From positions 243,187 through 307,186 of the forward strand of contig NZ_JAJTJP010000002.1 in NCBI RefSeq assembly GCF_021300775.1: DNA of 64,000 nucleotides, given 5' to 3'. Origin of the DNA: Parvimonas micra. GTDB taxonomy: Bacteria; Bacillota; Clostridia; Tissierellales; Peptoniphilaceae. The notes under the pieces were generated by a model. That model was given only the letters and a program-made list of their open reading frames with translations, did not search any database and was not told where the DNA came from. Positions 16,772-24,472 of the stretch are shown here, in pieces (positions within the stretch are counted from its first letter, which is position 1; each line of letters begins with the position of its first letter). A program made the position numbers and the translations under genes.

Positions 16772-16836
16772 ATTATTTTGAAATAACAAGGTTCCCATGC
16801 ATCCACCCGATGAAAAGTATCGTGGATAGTTTGGGT
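16772..16836 (+). repeat. terminator-linked hairpin repeat, copy 3
   Basis: ATTTTGAAATAACAAGGTTC and hairpin CCACCCGATG/TATCGTGG. It is preceded by TTCTTCGCTTTTTTAT, a duplicate of the right terminator arm found before copy 2, so terminator arm and repeat seem to have moved together. Confidence 0.65.
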
Positions 16837-16957
16837 CTTGCTTTTTTAAATTTCAACATTTGTCTCTTTTAACATTGTTAAATAATAATTATATGTTTAG
16901 AAAGTAATTAAAAATGGGTATTAATACGATATAAAATAAAAAAGGAGGTCTTTTATT

Positions 16958-17293
16958 ATGGATCATGTAAAAGGATTAGAAAATGTAGTTGAAAATTCAA
17001 AGAATTTAGCTGGAGCTCTACCAGAAGAAATGAAAGCATTTAGAGCTTTTTCTGGAGAAGTTTATAAAGACGGAGTATTAACAGTTAAAGAAAAAGAATT
17101 TGTTACACTTGGAATCGCAATTGCAGTTCGTTGTGAAGGCTGTATTGAAGCACATGTTAGAAATCTTGTTAATCTAAAAGCAACAAGAGAAGAAATTGCA
17201 GAAGTTATTTCTGTTGCAGTTGTAATGGGTGGTGGACCTTCAACAGTTTACGGTGCAAAGGCATTAGAAGCATTTGATCAACTATCTAAATAG
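16958..17293 (+). CDS. carboxymuconolactone decarboxylase/AhpD-family protein
   Basis: 111 codons with AAAGGAGG before the ATG. The core VRCEGCIEAHVRNLVNLKATREEI holds the CxxC...H arrangement of AhpD-like proteins, and GGGPSTVYGAKALEAF completes the small helical domain. Family members with CxxC work as thiol-disulfide partners in peroxide defence; others are decarboxylases. The CEGC pair and histidine favour a redox role. It is a single-gene unit. Confidence 0.88.
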   Translation: MDHVKGLENVVENSKNLAGALPEEMKAFRAFSGEVYKDGVLTVKEKEFVTLGIAIAVRCEGCIEAHVRNLVNLKATREEIAEVISVAVVMGGGPSTVYGAKALEAFDQLSK

Positions 17294-17301
17294 TTTTATA
17301 C

Positions 17302-17327
17302 AAAAGTGGTGATAACACCACTTTTTT
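17302..17327 (+). terminator. Rho-independent terminator
   Basis: Stem AAAAGTGGTG/CACCACTTTT with ATAA loop, then T residues. Confidence 0.85.
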
Positions 17328-17328
17328 G

Positions 17329-17357
17329 TTGAAAAAATATTTTATTTGTGATAAAAT
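17329..17357 (+). promoter_or_regulatory. sigma-A-type promoter of queT
   Basis: TTGAAA and TAAAAT separated by 17 nt; transcription would begin near 17364, about 33 nt before the riboswitch aptamer. Confidence 0.7.
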
Positions 17358-17396
17358 AATACGGTAATTTTTACAGAGAATAAAATTTAAAAGATT

Positions 17397-17456
17397 AGTG
17401 TTTTGCTTGGCACCCACTTTAAAAATCAAGTGCAGGGGCACTTTGCCCTTTTTTTT
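17397..17456 (+). promoter_or_regulatory. preQ1-I riboswitch with terminator/antiterminator
   Basis: The aptamer (17397-17430) aligns base by base with class I preQ1 riboswitches: AGTG, a C-rich loop ending CACCC, ACT closing P1, then the A-rich tail TTAAAAATCAAG. P1 is AGTG/CACT; the pseudoknot is CTTG (17406-17409) with CAAG (17427-17430). Downstream, AAGTGC (17428-17433) can pair with GCACTT (17438-17443), excluding the terminator GGGCA/TGCCC plus eight T (17436-17456). Ligand binding hides CAAG, so the antiterminator fails and transcription stops: an OFF switch for the queuosine-precursor transporter gene. Confidence 0.85.
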
Positions 17457-17486
17457 GTTGATCAAAGCACTCCAAAAGGAGGAAAT

Positions 17487-17984
17487 ATGAACGTAAAAAA
17501 AATTACAAGACAGGGAATGGTTGCAGCAATTTATGTTGTTTTAACTCTTCTTTCAGAAACATTTGGATTAGGGTATGGAAGTTTACAGTTTAGACTTTCA
17601 GAAACTTTAGCAATTTTACCATTTTTCAATCCAGAATATACAATAGGAGTAACATTAGGTTGCTTTTTAGCAAATATTGCCAGTACAGTTGGAATTATTG
17701 ATATGGTAGTTGGAACTCTAGCAACTTTTGTAGTAGCGTTGATTATGACTAAAATCAAAAACTTCTACATAGCTTGTTTAGTGCCAGTAGTTGTTGGTAT
17801 GGTTCCAATAGCATTAGAAATTTATTTATTAATGCCAAATCCTGTTGGTTTTTGGGGCATTTTAGGAGAACTAATGCTTTCAGAAGCTCTAGTAATCTAT
17901 GCAGTAGGAGTACCTGTTTTCTATGTTTTATGTAAAAATAAATCATTTACTAAGGCTCTAGAATTTAAAAAAGACCTAAGATAA
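17487..17984 (+). CDS. queT: queuosine precursor transporter QueT
   Basis: 165 codons. ATG 17487 follows AAGGAGG; the frame is open back to 17403, but that stretch is the riboswitch and not protein. Typical QueT features are ITRQGMVAAIYVVLTLL, YGSLQFRLSETLAILPFF and GCFLANIAST, with five or six helices. QueT is the substrate-binding S component of an ECF transporter that brings in preQ1 or related precursors for queuosine tRNA modification. The preQ1-I riboswitch in its leader independently supports the substrate. Confidence 0.93.
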   Translation: MNVKKITRQGMVAAIYVVLTLLSETFGLGYGSLQFRLSETLAILPFFNPEYTIGVTLGCFLANIASTVGIIDMVVGTLATFVVALIMTKIKNFYIACLVPVVVGMVPIALEIYLLMPNPVGFWGILGELMLSEALVIYAVGVPVFYVLCKNKSFTKALEFKKDLR

Positions 17985-18040
17985 ATGTATATATATAATT
18001 TTTTATTTTAATTAGGACTTGTAAATTCAATTGTTAAAAT

Positions 18041-18094
18041 AAAAACTCTTTTCAAATTTATCAAAATGTGATAAACTTTGAATAGAGTTTTTTT
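18041..18094 (+). terminator. long terminator hairpin
   Basis: AAAACTC/GAGTTTT with extended pairing TTCAAA/TTTGAA and TTATC/GATAA, followed by a T run. Confidence 0.75.
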
Positions 18095-18118
18095 AATTTT
18101 TAATAAAGGAGATAGAAT

Positions 18119-18940
18119 ATGTGGTTTTTTGATATAATCAAAGTCATTATTTTAGGAATTGTTGAAGGGATTACTGAATGGTTACCAGTGAGTAGTACTG
18201 GTCATATGATTTTGGTTGATGAATTTTTAAAATTAAATCAGTCAGCTGAATTTAAGGAAATGTTCTTAGTTGTTATTCAACTTGGAGCGATTCTTGCAGT
18301 TGTAATTATGTATTTTAATAAGTTAAATCCTTTTTCTAAAAAGAAAACAAAGGAGCAACAAAAAGATACAATTAATATGTGGTTAAAGGTGATTGTCGGA
18401 GTCGTTCCGGCTGGTGTTTTAGGAGTTCTTTTTGATAAGACTTTGGAAAAATATTTCTATAATTTTCCAACAGTTGCTTTCACATTAGTTTTATATGGTA
18501 TTTTATTTATCGTAGTTGAAAATAATCCTAAATTTAAAACACAAAAGATAAAAAGATTTGAAGATTTAAGTTATACACTAGCTTTTTATGTAGGATGTTT
18601 TCAAGTTTTAAGTTTAATTCCTGGTACTTCAAGATCTGGAGCAACTATAATAGGAGCTTTAATTTTAGGACTTTCTAGAAGTTTAGCAGCTGAATTTTCA
18701 TTCTTTATGTCTATTCCGGTAATGTTTGGAGCTAGTTTATTAAAACTTAGAAAATTTGGTTTTGCTTTTAGCTTTTTTCAATTTTTCATTTTAATTCTTG
18801 GAATGTTTGTAGCATTTGTAGTTTCTGTTTTAGCTATAAAAATGTTAATGAGATACATTAGAAAACATGATTTCAAAGTTTTTGGATATTACAGAATAGT
18901 ATTAGGTATAATTTTAATTATCTATTACTTTATACATTAA
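18119..18940 (+). CDS. uppP: undecaprenyl-diphosphatase
   Basis: 273 codons, AAAGGAG before the ATG. The two diagnostic motifs are present: [14 protein letters not shown] (residues ~16-29) and PGTSRSG (near 168). About eight helices are predicted. The enzyme removes a phosphate from undecaprenyl diphosphate to recycle the lipid carrier of peptidoglycan synthesis; overexpression is linked to bacitracin resistance in other bacteria. It is a monocistronic unit between two terminators. Confidence 0.96.
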   Translation: MWFFDIIKVIILGIVEGITEWLPVSSTGHMILVDEFLKLNQSAEFKEMFLVVIQLGAILAVVIMYFNKLNPFSKKKTKEQQKDTINMWLKVIVGVVPAGVLGVLFDKTLEKYFYNFPTVAFTLVLYGILFIVVENNPKFKTQKIKRFEDLSYTLAFYVGCFQVLSLIPGTSRSGATIIGALILGLSRSLAAEFSFFMSIPVMFGASLLKLRKFGFAFSFFQFFILILGMFVAFVVSVLAIKMLMRYIRKHDFKVFGYYRIVLGIILIIYYFIH

Positions 18941-18955
18941 TTTTATTTTTAAGAA

Positions 18956-18995
18956 AAGTTAAATAGTTTGAAGGTTCTTACTATTTGACTTTTTT
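18956..18995 (+). terminator. Rho-independent terminator
   Basis: Stem AAAAGTTAAATAGT/ACTATTTGACTTTT (one G-U pair), then a T run. Confidence 0.75.
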
Positions 18996-19042
18996 TGTTA
19001 TATTTGTTAAACTGAATTAACATAATAAAGGAGATGATACCA

Positions 19043-19612
19043 ATGAAAAAAAGATTTCTGATTATGGCTTTAATAGTTTGTGTTAGTGGGGCTTTTGTTT
19101 CTTGTAAGAAAAAAGAAAAACCTGAAGAAAATACTAAGGAAACTACTAATATAACAGTTAAAGAAAAAGAAGTAAAAGAAAATGTAGAAGAAACAAAGGA
19201 AGATAATAAAAAGACTGAAGAAAATAAAAAGGAAAAGGGAATATCTTTTGGAGTTAAAGATAAAGGAAATAATGATGTTACTTTGATTTCTAAAAAGGAT
19301 TCAAAAATTCCTTTTGATATCTTTACTGTTGGAATGGATTTTAAATTAAAAATAGATGGCAAAGATTACTCTTTCAAAGATGCTGTTGCTCAAGGACTTT
19401 TAGATGAAAAAAAATTATTTAATAAACTTGAACAAGATAAGAAAGATGGCAAATCAACAAGTAAGATGTATAAAGATGATGGGGCAACAATTATCTATAA
19501 ATATAATGATTACTCAATTGTAAAATATAATTCAACAGATGGAACAGAAGATATGTATATTACAAAGGCAAAAGATTTAGATGCTTTAGAAGCAATATTA
19601 AATAAAAGATAA
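19043..19612 (+). CDS. lipoprotein of unknown function
   Basis: 189 codons from ATG 19043, nine bases after AAAGGAG; an ATG at 19034 touches the ribosome-binding site. The signal peptide MKKRFLIMALIVCVSGAFVSC ends in a lipobox, so the protein is probably lipid-anchored to the outer membrane face. A linker of ~50 residues rich in Lys/Glu/Asn follows, then a compact C-terminal domain (FKLKIDGKDYSFKDAVAQGL ... DAT IIYKYNDYSIVKYN). I recognise no family. It is distinct from the twelve-lipoprotein family at 53.8-60.4 kb. Confidence 0.75.
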   Translation: MKKRFLIMALIVCVSGAFVSCKKKEKPEENTKETTNITVKEKEVKENVEETKEDNKKTEENKKEKGISFGVKDKGNNDVTLISKKDSKIPFDIFTVGMDFKLKIDGKDYSFKDAVAQGLLDEKKLFNKLEQDKKDGKSTSKMYKDDGATIIYKYNDYSIVKYNSTDGTEDMYITKAKDLDALEAILNKR

Positions 19613-19613
19613 A

Positions 19614-19646
19614 AAAATCGCAGAATAAAATCTGCGATTTTCTTTT
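19614..19646. terminator. bidirectional terminator
   Basis: Stem AAAATCGCAGA/TCTGCGATTTT between convergent genes, T-rich on both strands. Confidence 0.8.
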
Positions 19647-19660
19647 TATATTAATATTTA

Positions 19661-20185
19661 TTAATCAGCTATAATTAAACCGTAATTTCCGTCTTTTCTT
19701 TTGTAAAGAACATTAGTTTTTGAATCTTTTGCATTTTTGAAAATGAAAAAGTCATGATTTAAAAGTTCAATTTGTAAAATAGCTTCTTCTTCAGACATAG
19801 TAGCTACATCAAAGTTTTTAACTCTTACAATCTTTGGCTCTTCTTCTTCCACTGGTTCAGAAATTTTTTCAAATCTTATAGTTTCTAAAGCTTGATATTT
19901 CTTTTGTAGTTTTGTTTTGTTTTTTCTGATTTGTCTTTCAAGATTATCCAAAACGATGTCTATTGAAGTGTACATATCGCTTGTGCTTTCTTCTGCTCTA
20001 AGTATTGTGCTATTTGGTAAATAAATTGTAGCTTCAAAGATTTTATCGTTCTTAACTGAACTAAAAGTTACTTTGCCTTCAATGTCTTTAGAAAAGAACT
20101 TATCTAATTTTTCAAACTTCTTAGCTGTAATTTCTTTTAAAGCATCTGTTATTTCAATATTTTTACCTATAAATTGTAATTTCAT
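19661..20185 (-). CDS. hpf: ribosome hibernation promoting factor, long form
   Basis: 174 codons. The N-terminal S30AE domain begins MKLQFIGKNIEITDALKE and contains EESTSDMYTSIDIVLDNLERQI. After a linker, the C-terminal dimerisation domain carries MSEEEAILQIELLNHDFFIF and YKRKDGNYGLI. Long HPF joins two 70S ribosomes into inactive 100S dimers in stationary phase. The leader has a 9-bp hairpin TTATATTTG/CAAATATAA (20208-20236) and an upstream TGTGGTATAAT promoter box on the minus strand. Confidence 0.95.
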   Translation of the reverse strand: MKLQFIGKNIEITDALKEITAKKFEKLDKFFSKDIEGKVTFSSVKNDKIFEATIYLPNSTILRAEESTSDMYTSIDIVLDNLERQIRKNKTKLQKKYQALETIRFEKISEPVEEEEPKIVRVKNFDVATMSEEEAILQIELLNHDFFIFKNAKDSKTNVLYKRKDGNYGLIIAD

Positions 20186-20351
20186 ACCAATACCTCCCTA
20201 ACATTTTTTATATTTGCATTAAAAATACAAATATAATGTTATTTATATTATACCACATTTTTCCTTTAAATACTTAAAATGAAACTAAAAATTTTTGTTT
20301 TATATTTATTTGTGGTATACTTAATTAGTATTTATTTTAAAAGGAGATATT

Positions 20352-21089
20352 ATGAAAAGAGATACTGTGCTTATAACCGGATCATCAAGAGGTATTGGCT
20401 CTGCGATTGCAAAGACTTTGGCAAAAGAAAATTATAATATAGTTATAAATTATAAAGAAAATGAAATAGAAGCAAAAAAAGTTTTTGATGAAATAAAAGC
20501 ATATAATCCAAATGTATTAATGATTCAAGCGGATATTAGAAAAACTACTGAAGTTGAAAATATGTTTAATGAAATAGAAAAAACTTTTGGAAATGTAGAT
20601 ATTTTGATAAATAATGCTGGTATTGCAAGTATTAGATTTTTTCAAGATATTACAGAAGAGGAATGGGAAGATATTTTTAATGTAAATGTACATGGATCAT
20701 ATCGTTGCATAAAAAGAGCAATTCCTTCAATGATTAATAATAAATATGGAAAGATAATTGGAATAAGTTCAATTTGGGGAGTAACTGGAGGAGCCTTAGA
20801 AGCTCATTATTCTGCAACAAAAGGGGCAATTATTTCAATGAATAAAGCTCTTGCAAAGGAGCTTGGATATTCAGGAATTACAGTAAATACAGTTGCTCCG
20901 GGTGGAGTTGATACTGATATGTTAAGTTCAGTTCCAAAGGAAAATATTGACGCTTACTGCCAAGAATTTCCTTTGCAAAGACTAGCAAAACCTGAAGAAA
21001 TTGCATCAGCTGTAAAATTTTTAATTTCAAAGGAAGCTTCTTATATAACAGGACATGTTTTAAATATTAATGGTGGAGCTTTTATTTAA
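20352..21089 (+). CDS. short-chain dehydrogenase/reductase, FabG-like
   Basis: 245 codons, AAGGAG before the ATG. The Rossmann glycine motif TGSSRGIG is at residues ~7-14, NNAG near 86 and the catalytic YSATK near 154, with the upstream serine in GISSIWG. The length and the ending GHVLNINGGAF match 3-oxoacyl-ACP reductases. It is not in a fatty-acid operon, so it may reduce another carbonyl substrate. Hence no symbol is assigned. Confidence 0.88.
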   Translation: MKRDTVLITGSSRGIGSAIAKTLAKENYNIVINYKENEIEAKKVFDEIKAYNPNVLMIQADIRKTTEVENMFNEIEKTFGNVDILINNAGIASIRFFQDITEEEWEDIFNVNVHGSYRCIKRAIPSMINNKYGKIIGISSIWGVTGGALEAHYSATKGAIISMNKALAKELGYSGITVNTVAPGGVDTDMLSSVPKENIDAYCQEFPLQRLAKPEEIASAVKFLISKEASYITGHVLNINGGAFI

Positions 21090-21117
21090 AAATATTGAAA
21101 AAAACATAAAAAAGCTA

Positions 21118-21190
21118 TTTACAAAAGATAAAAAAAGTTGTATAATTTACACGTGGCTATAAATTATCGCGGCAAATAATTTATGGGGAG
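21118..21190 (+). promoter_or_regulatory. rpsD promoter and leader hairpin
   Basis: TTTACA (21118-21123), 17 nt, TATAAT (21141-21146). The short leader folds into a perfect 9-bp stem ATAAATTAT/ATAATTTAT (21159-21184) directly before the ribosome-binding site GGGGAG. S4 represses its own mRNA through leader structures in several bacteria, so this hairpin is a candidate autoregulatory site. Confidence 0.55.
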
Positions 21191-21199
21191 TATGAAAAT

Positions 21200-21799
21200 A
21201 TGGCAAAAATGATGGGACCTAGATTTAAACAATCAAGAAGACTAGGCTTAAATGTATGCGGACACCCAAAAGCTAACAAAAGAATGGGTAAAGGTCTTGC
21301 AAGAAACGACAAAAAATTAACAGAATACGGATTACAATTACTTGAAAAGCAAAGATTAAGAGCTTACTATGGAGTTATGGAAAAACAATTCAGAACTTAT
21401 GTAGAAAAAGCACTTAGACAAAAAGAACATATAACAGGGGATGCTCTTGTTATGATGTTAGAAACAAGATTAGATAACCTTGTTTACAGAATGGGATTTG
21501 CTTCTTCAATTAGACAAGCTAGACAAATGGTAGTTCATGGACATATGCTTGTTAACGGTAAAAAAGTTGATATACCTTCATACGCAGTACAAGTTGGAGA
21601 TGAAATCACTTTAAGAGAAAAATCACAAAAAGTAGAAATGTTCAAAGAAAACTTTGAATCTACATTCTTAGGAGTTGTTCCTTACATCGAAAAGAAAGAA
21701 GGATTAAAAGCAACTTTATTAAGAATGCCAGAAAGAAACGAAGTTCCAATTGAAATTCAAGACTCATTAGTAGTAGAATTCTACTCAAGATTAATTTAG
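21200..21799 (+). CDS. rpsD: 30S ribosomal protein S4
   Basis: 199 codons. S4 features include the N-terminal [28 protein letters not shown] and the S4 RNA-binding fold ([23 protein letters not shown]...[16 protein letters not shown]). The zinc-binding cysteines of some S4 proteins are missing (one Cys only), so this is the metal-free form. It is encoded alone, outside the alpha operon, as in Firmicutes such as Bacillus. It helps nucleate 30S assembly. Confidence 0.97.
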   Translation: MAKMMGPRFKQSRRLGLNVCGHPKANKRMGKGLARNDKKLTEYGLQLLEKQRLRAYYGVMEKQFRTYVEKALRQKEHITGDALVMMLETRLDNLVYRMGFASSIRQARQMVVHGHMLVNGKKVDIPSYAVQVGDEITLREKSQKVEMFKENFESTFLGVVPYIEKKEGLKATLLRMPERNEVPIEIQDSLVVEFYSRLI

Positions 21800-21805
21800 C
21801 AAAAC

Positions 21806-21830
21806 AAAGCACGAGTTATCGTGCTTTTTT
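21806..21830 (+). terminator. rpsD terminator
   Basis: Stem AAAGCACGA/TCGTGCTTT with GTTA loop, then T run. Confidence 0.85.
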
Positions 21831-21940
21831 GTGTTGTTAATTTAATACAATTAGCAAAAAAAATAAAAATATCTGTTATATTGTAGCTTATGCCTTAATG
21901 CTTAAATTGATTCTGTCAGAAAGGAGTAAAGGTAAAACAT

Positions 21941-22804
21941 ATGTCAAAAAAAGATTCAGAATTTCAAGTTAAATTTATGTCTTTTCTTTTTAGAGGAAAA
22001 GAGATATTTAAACCATTAAATACAGGTTTTATTGACGAAAGAGTAAGCTGTATTAGAGAATATGTAGCTAATATTTACTTTTATACAAAAGATGGTCAAA
22101 CAATTATGATTGATGCAGGTTATAACTATGATAGACTTGCAGAAAAAATGCAGTGGTTAGATATAAGTCCAAAAGATATTAAAGATATTTTAATCACTCA
22201 TCAAGATACAGATCATGTTGGAGCTATTGAAAAAGGCAGTAACGAATTGTTTAAAGAAGCTACAATATATATTGGAAGAATTGAAAATGAATATTTAGAA
22301 GGTAAGATAACTCGTAAAGTATTTTGGGGTTTACATAAATTACCAAAAGTTCAAATTGATAATAAAAAAGTTTTGATTGATGACGGACAAGTTTTTTATA
22401 TCGGAAATATAAAGATAGAAGCTATTCTTGTTCCTGGACATACTTGGGGACATCTCGTTTATTTAATAGATGATGCTTATTTATTCACAGGAGATACTAT
22501 CTGGTTTGGAGCGGATGGTGGTTATGCATTTTTAAATAACCTTGCAGAAGATAGAAAATTGCAAGTAAAATCACTTAAAAGACTGGAAGAAATAATTAGA
22601 GGAAAAAATCTTAAACTTAAAATTATAACAGGACATACTGGTTGGACTGATGATATAGACTTCACTTTTGCTCATATCGATGAAATCTGTAATTCATTAA
22701 GAAGAAAACCAAAAGTTCGAGATCCTAAAGCTCCATACGATGGCTTTGATGAAAGTGAAGATACTAGAGAAAATGCAAGAAATGGCTTTTTAGAAAAGTG
22801 TTAA
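21941..22804 (+). CDS. MBL-fold metallo-hydrolase
   Basis: 287 codons with AAAGGAG before the ATG. The metal motif reads THQDTDHVGA near residue 87 (HxDxDH instead of the usual HxHxDH). Further ligands are the histidine of VPGHTWGH, the aspartate of FTGDTIW and the histidine of ITGHTGW. The HQDTDH variant recurs in clostridial MBL proteins; its effect on metal use is unclear. The substrate cannot be inferred. It is a single-gene unit ended by a two-way terminator. Confidence 0.88.
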   Translation: MSKKDSEFQVKFMSFLFRGKEIFKPLNTGFIDERVSCIREYVANIYFYTKDGQTIMIDAGYNYDRLAEKMQWLDISPKDIKDILITHQDTDHVGAIEKGSNELFKEATIYIGRIENEYLEGKITRKVFWGLHKLPKVQIDNKKVLIDDGQVFYIGNIKIEAILVPGHTWGHLVYLIDDAYLFTGDTIWFGADGGYAFLNNLAEDRKLQVKSLKRLEEIIRGKNLKLKIITGHTGWTDDIDFTFAHIDEICNSLRRKPKVRDPKAPYDGFDESEDTRENARNGFLEKC

Positions 22805-22823
22805 ATTTTAAAATTTATATTAA

Positions 22824-22856
22824 AAAAGGTGATGCAATACTGACATCACCTTTTAT
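22824..22856. terminator. bidirectional terminator
   Basis: Stem AAAAGGTGATG/CATCACCTTTT between convergent genes. Confidence 0.8.
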
Positions 22857-22874
22857 TGTGTTTTAGTTAGATTA

Positions 22875-24155
22875 CTATTTCTTTTTTATAAACAATGCTA
22901 TTACAAATGCTACAAAACTTGGAATTATCCAGTTAAATCCTACATCACTTAATGGCAAAATAGTTATAAACTTAAAAATTCCTAATTGTTCGTAAATCAC
23001 TTGAATAAAACTAATTGTAACTGCTGTAAAGGCAGGTAATTTAAAGATTAAATCATTCTTAATTTTATCTTTAAAGAATGCAAGTATAATTAAAACTATT
23101 GTTGGCGGATATACAACTGCAAGAATTGGAGCACCAATCTTTACAATTCCACTAACACCTATTATTGCAGCAACTGTTCCAAATAAGCACATATATAATA
23201 CAAAAGTAGAATATTTTATCTTTCCTTTTGTAATACTTACCAAATACTCACCTGAAGCAGATGTAAGTCCAATTGCAGTTGTTAAACAAGCAAGGAATGA
23301 AGCTAATCCTAAGGCAATTTTACCGGCATTTCCTAGAAGTTCTTGTGTTACATTTACAATAATGTCAGCTTGTTGAACATCTATTCCGTAAGTTTTAGAA
23401 ACAGTAGCTCCTAGATAAGTTAAACCGCCATAAATTAATGCTAAAGTTGTACAGGCAATAAGACCTGATTTGAATAACATTTTTACTTGTTGATTAGGAT
23501 CGTTATATCCTTTGTTCTTTAAAGTTAACAATAATACTGAACCAACTGCTAAGGAAACAAAGCAGTCCATTGTTTGATAACCGTCAATTAAGCCCTTTCC
23601 TAATACGCTATTTATTTTAACTGCTTCAGATGGAGCTCCAATTGGTGAAATAATTCCTTTAACAATTATTACAACAAGTGCAAGAATTAAAAATGGAGTT
23701 AAAAATTTTCCGATAATATCAACAACCTTTGAAGGTTTAACAGTTAAAAAGTAAGTTAATATATAGAAAATAATTGCAACAATTGATATTGTAAAGAAAT
23801 TATGGAAACCTAATATAGGTTTGATTCCCATTTCATATGCTGTTGCTCCCGTTCTAGGAATTACAAGAAGTGGGCCAACACACATAATAACCATAAAACT
23901 TAGTATTAATGCAGGTGTCTTTCCGATAGGGCTAAAGAATTTCATTATATCACAATCATAGTATGTTACTGCCATTAGAGCTACAAGTGCAAGACCAACA
24001 GCTGTAACAGTAAAACCTAAAAATATAACAAGCCAAGAATTACCGGCAAGAACTCCTAAATATGGAGGAAATATTAAATTTCCTGCTCCAAAAAACATTG
24101 CAAAAAGTGCGAATCCAAACGTTACCATATCAGCAATGCTATTTTTTTTATTCAT
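22875..24155 (-). CDS. brnQ: branched-chain amino acid transporter, LIVCS family
   Basis: 426 codons with about twelve helices. The N-terminal FGFALFAMFFGAGNLIFPPYLG (split here: FAMFFGAGNLIFPP is the core) and the later ASGEYLV are typical of BrnQ, which imports Leu, Ile and Val with sodium or protons. The window also encodes the AzlCD branched-chain exporter, so both directions of transport are present. The 317-bp gap to pepF is AT-rich; apart from the pepF promoter I see nothing in it. Confidence 0.94.
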   Translation of the reverse strand: MNKKNSIADMVTFGFALFAMFFGAGNLIFPPYLGVLAGNSWLVIFLGFTVTAVGLALVALMAVTYYDCDIMKFFSPIGKTPALILSFMVIMCVGPLLVIPRTGATAYEMGIKPILGFHNFFTISIVAIIFYILTYFLTVKPSKVVDIIGKFLTPFLILALVVIIVKGIISPIGAPSEAVKINSVLGKGLIDGYQTMDCFVSLAVGSVLLLTLKNKGYNDPNQQVKMLFKSGLIACTTLALIYGGLTYLGATVSKTYGIDVQQADIIVNVTQELLGNAGKIALGLASFLACLTTAIGLTSASGEYLVSITKGKIKYSTFVLYMCLFGTVAAIIGVSGIVKIGAPILAVVYPPTIVLIILAFFKDKIKNDLIFKLPAFTAVTISFIQVIYEQLGIFKFITILPLSDVGFNWIIPSFVAFVIALFIKKK

Positions 24156-24408
24156 ATAAATCTCTCTCCTTAAAAATAAATAAAATTAAAATAACAAAAC
24201 CCTAACATTTTGTATTTTTTGTCTAAGAATATTTTACAAGATAACTAAAAAAAACTCAATACTAAAAGCTACTTTTATTAAAAAATTTTATTAAAAATTG
24301 ATAAATTTTATGTATTTTAGAAAAAATATAGTACATTAGTTTAGTTGATATTAATATTGGTATTACGAAATTAAAAATATTTAATTTTTGAATAATTGAA
24401 ATAAACTA

Positions 24409-24437
24409 ATGAAAAATTTTTTTAAATATGATAGAAT
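24409..24437 (+). promoter_or_regulatory. pepF promoter
   Basis: ATGAAA and TAGAAT with a 17-nt spacer. The TTTAAATATGATAGAAT end is identical to that of the promoter of the second lipoprotein unit (54330-54358). Confidence 0.55.
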
Positions 24438-24472
24438 AGAAAGGTATAAGAAAACATTTTTGGAGGTGTATT

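Noticed and set aside
17403..17486. In-frame extension of QueT from a TTG codon
   Set aside because: This stretch is the preQ1-I aptamer and terminator; ATG 17487 has a strong AAGGAGG site.
19034..19042. Start of the lipoprotein at the first ATG
   Set aside because: It abuts the Shine-Dalgarno sequence; ATG 19043 gives proper spacing and a clean signal peptide.
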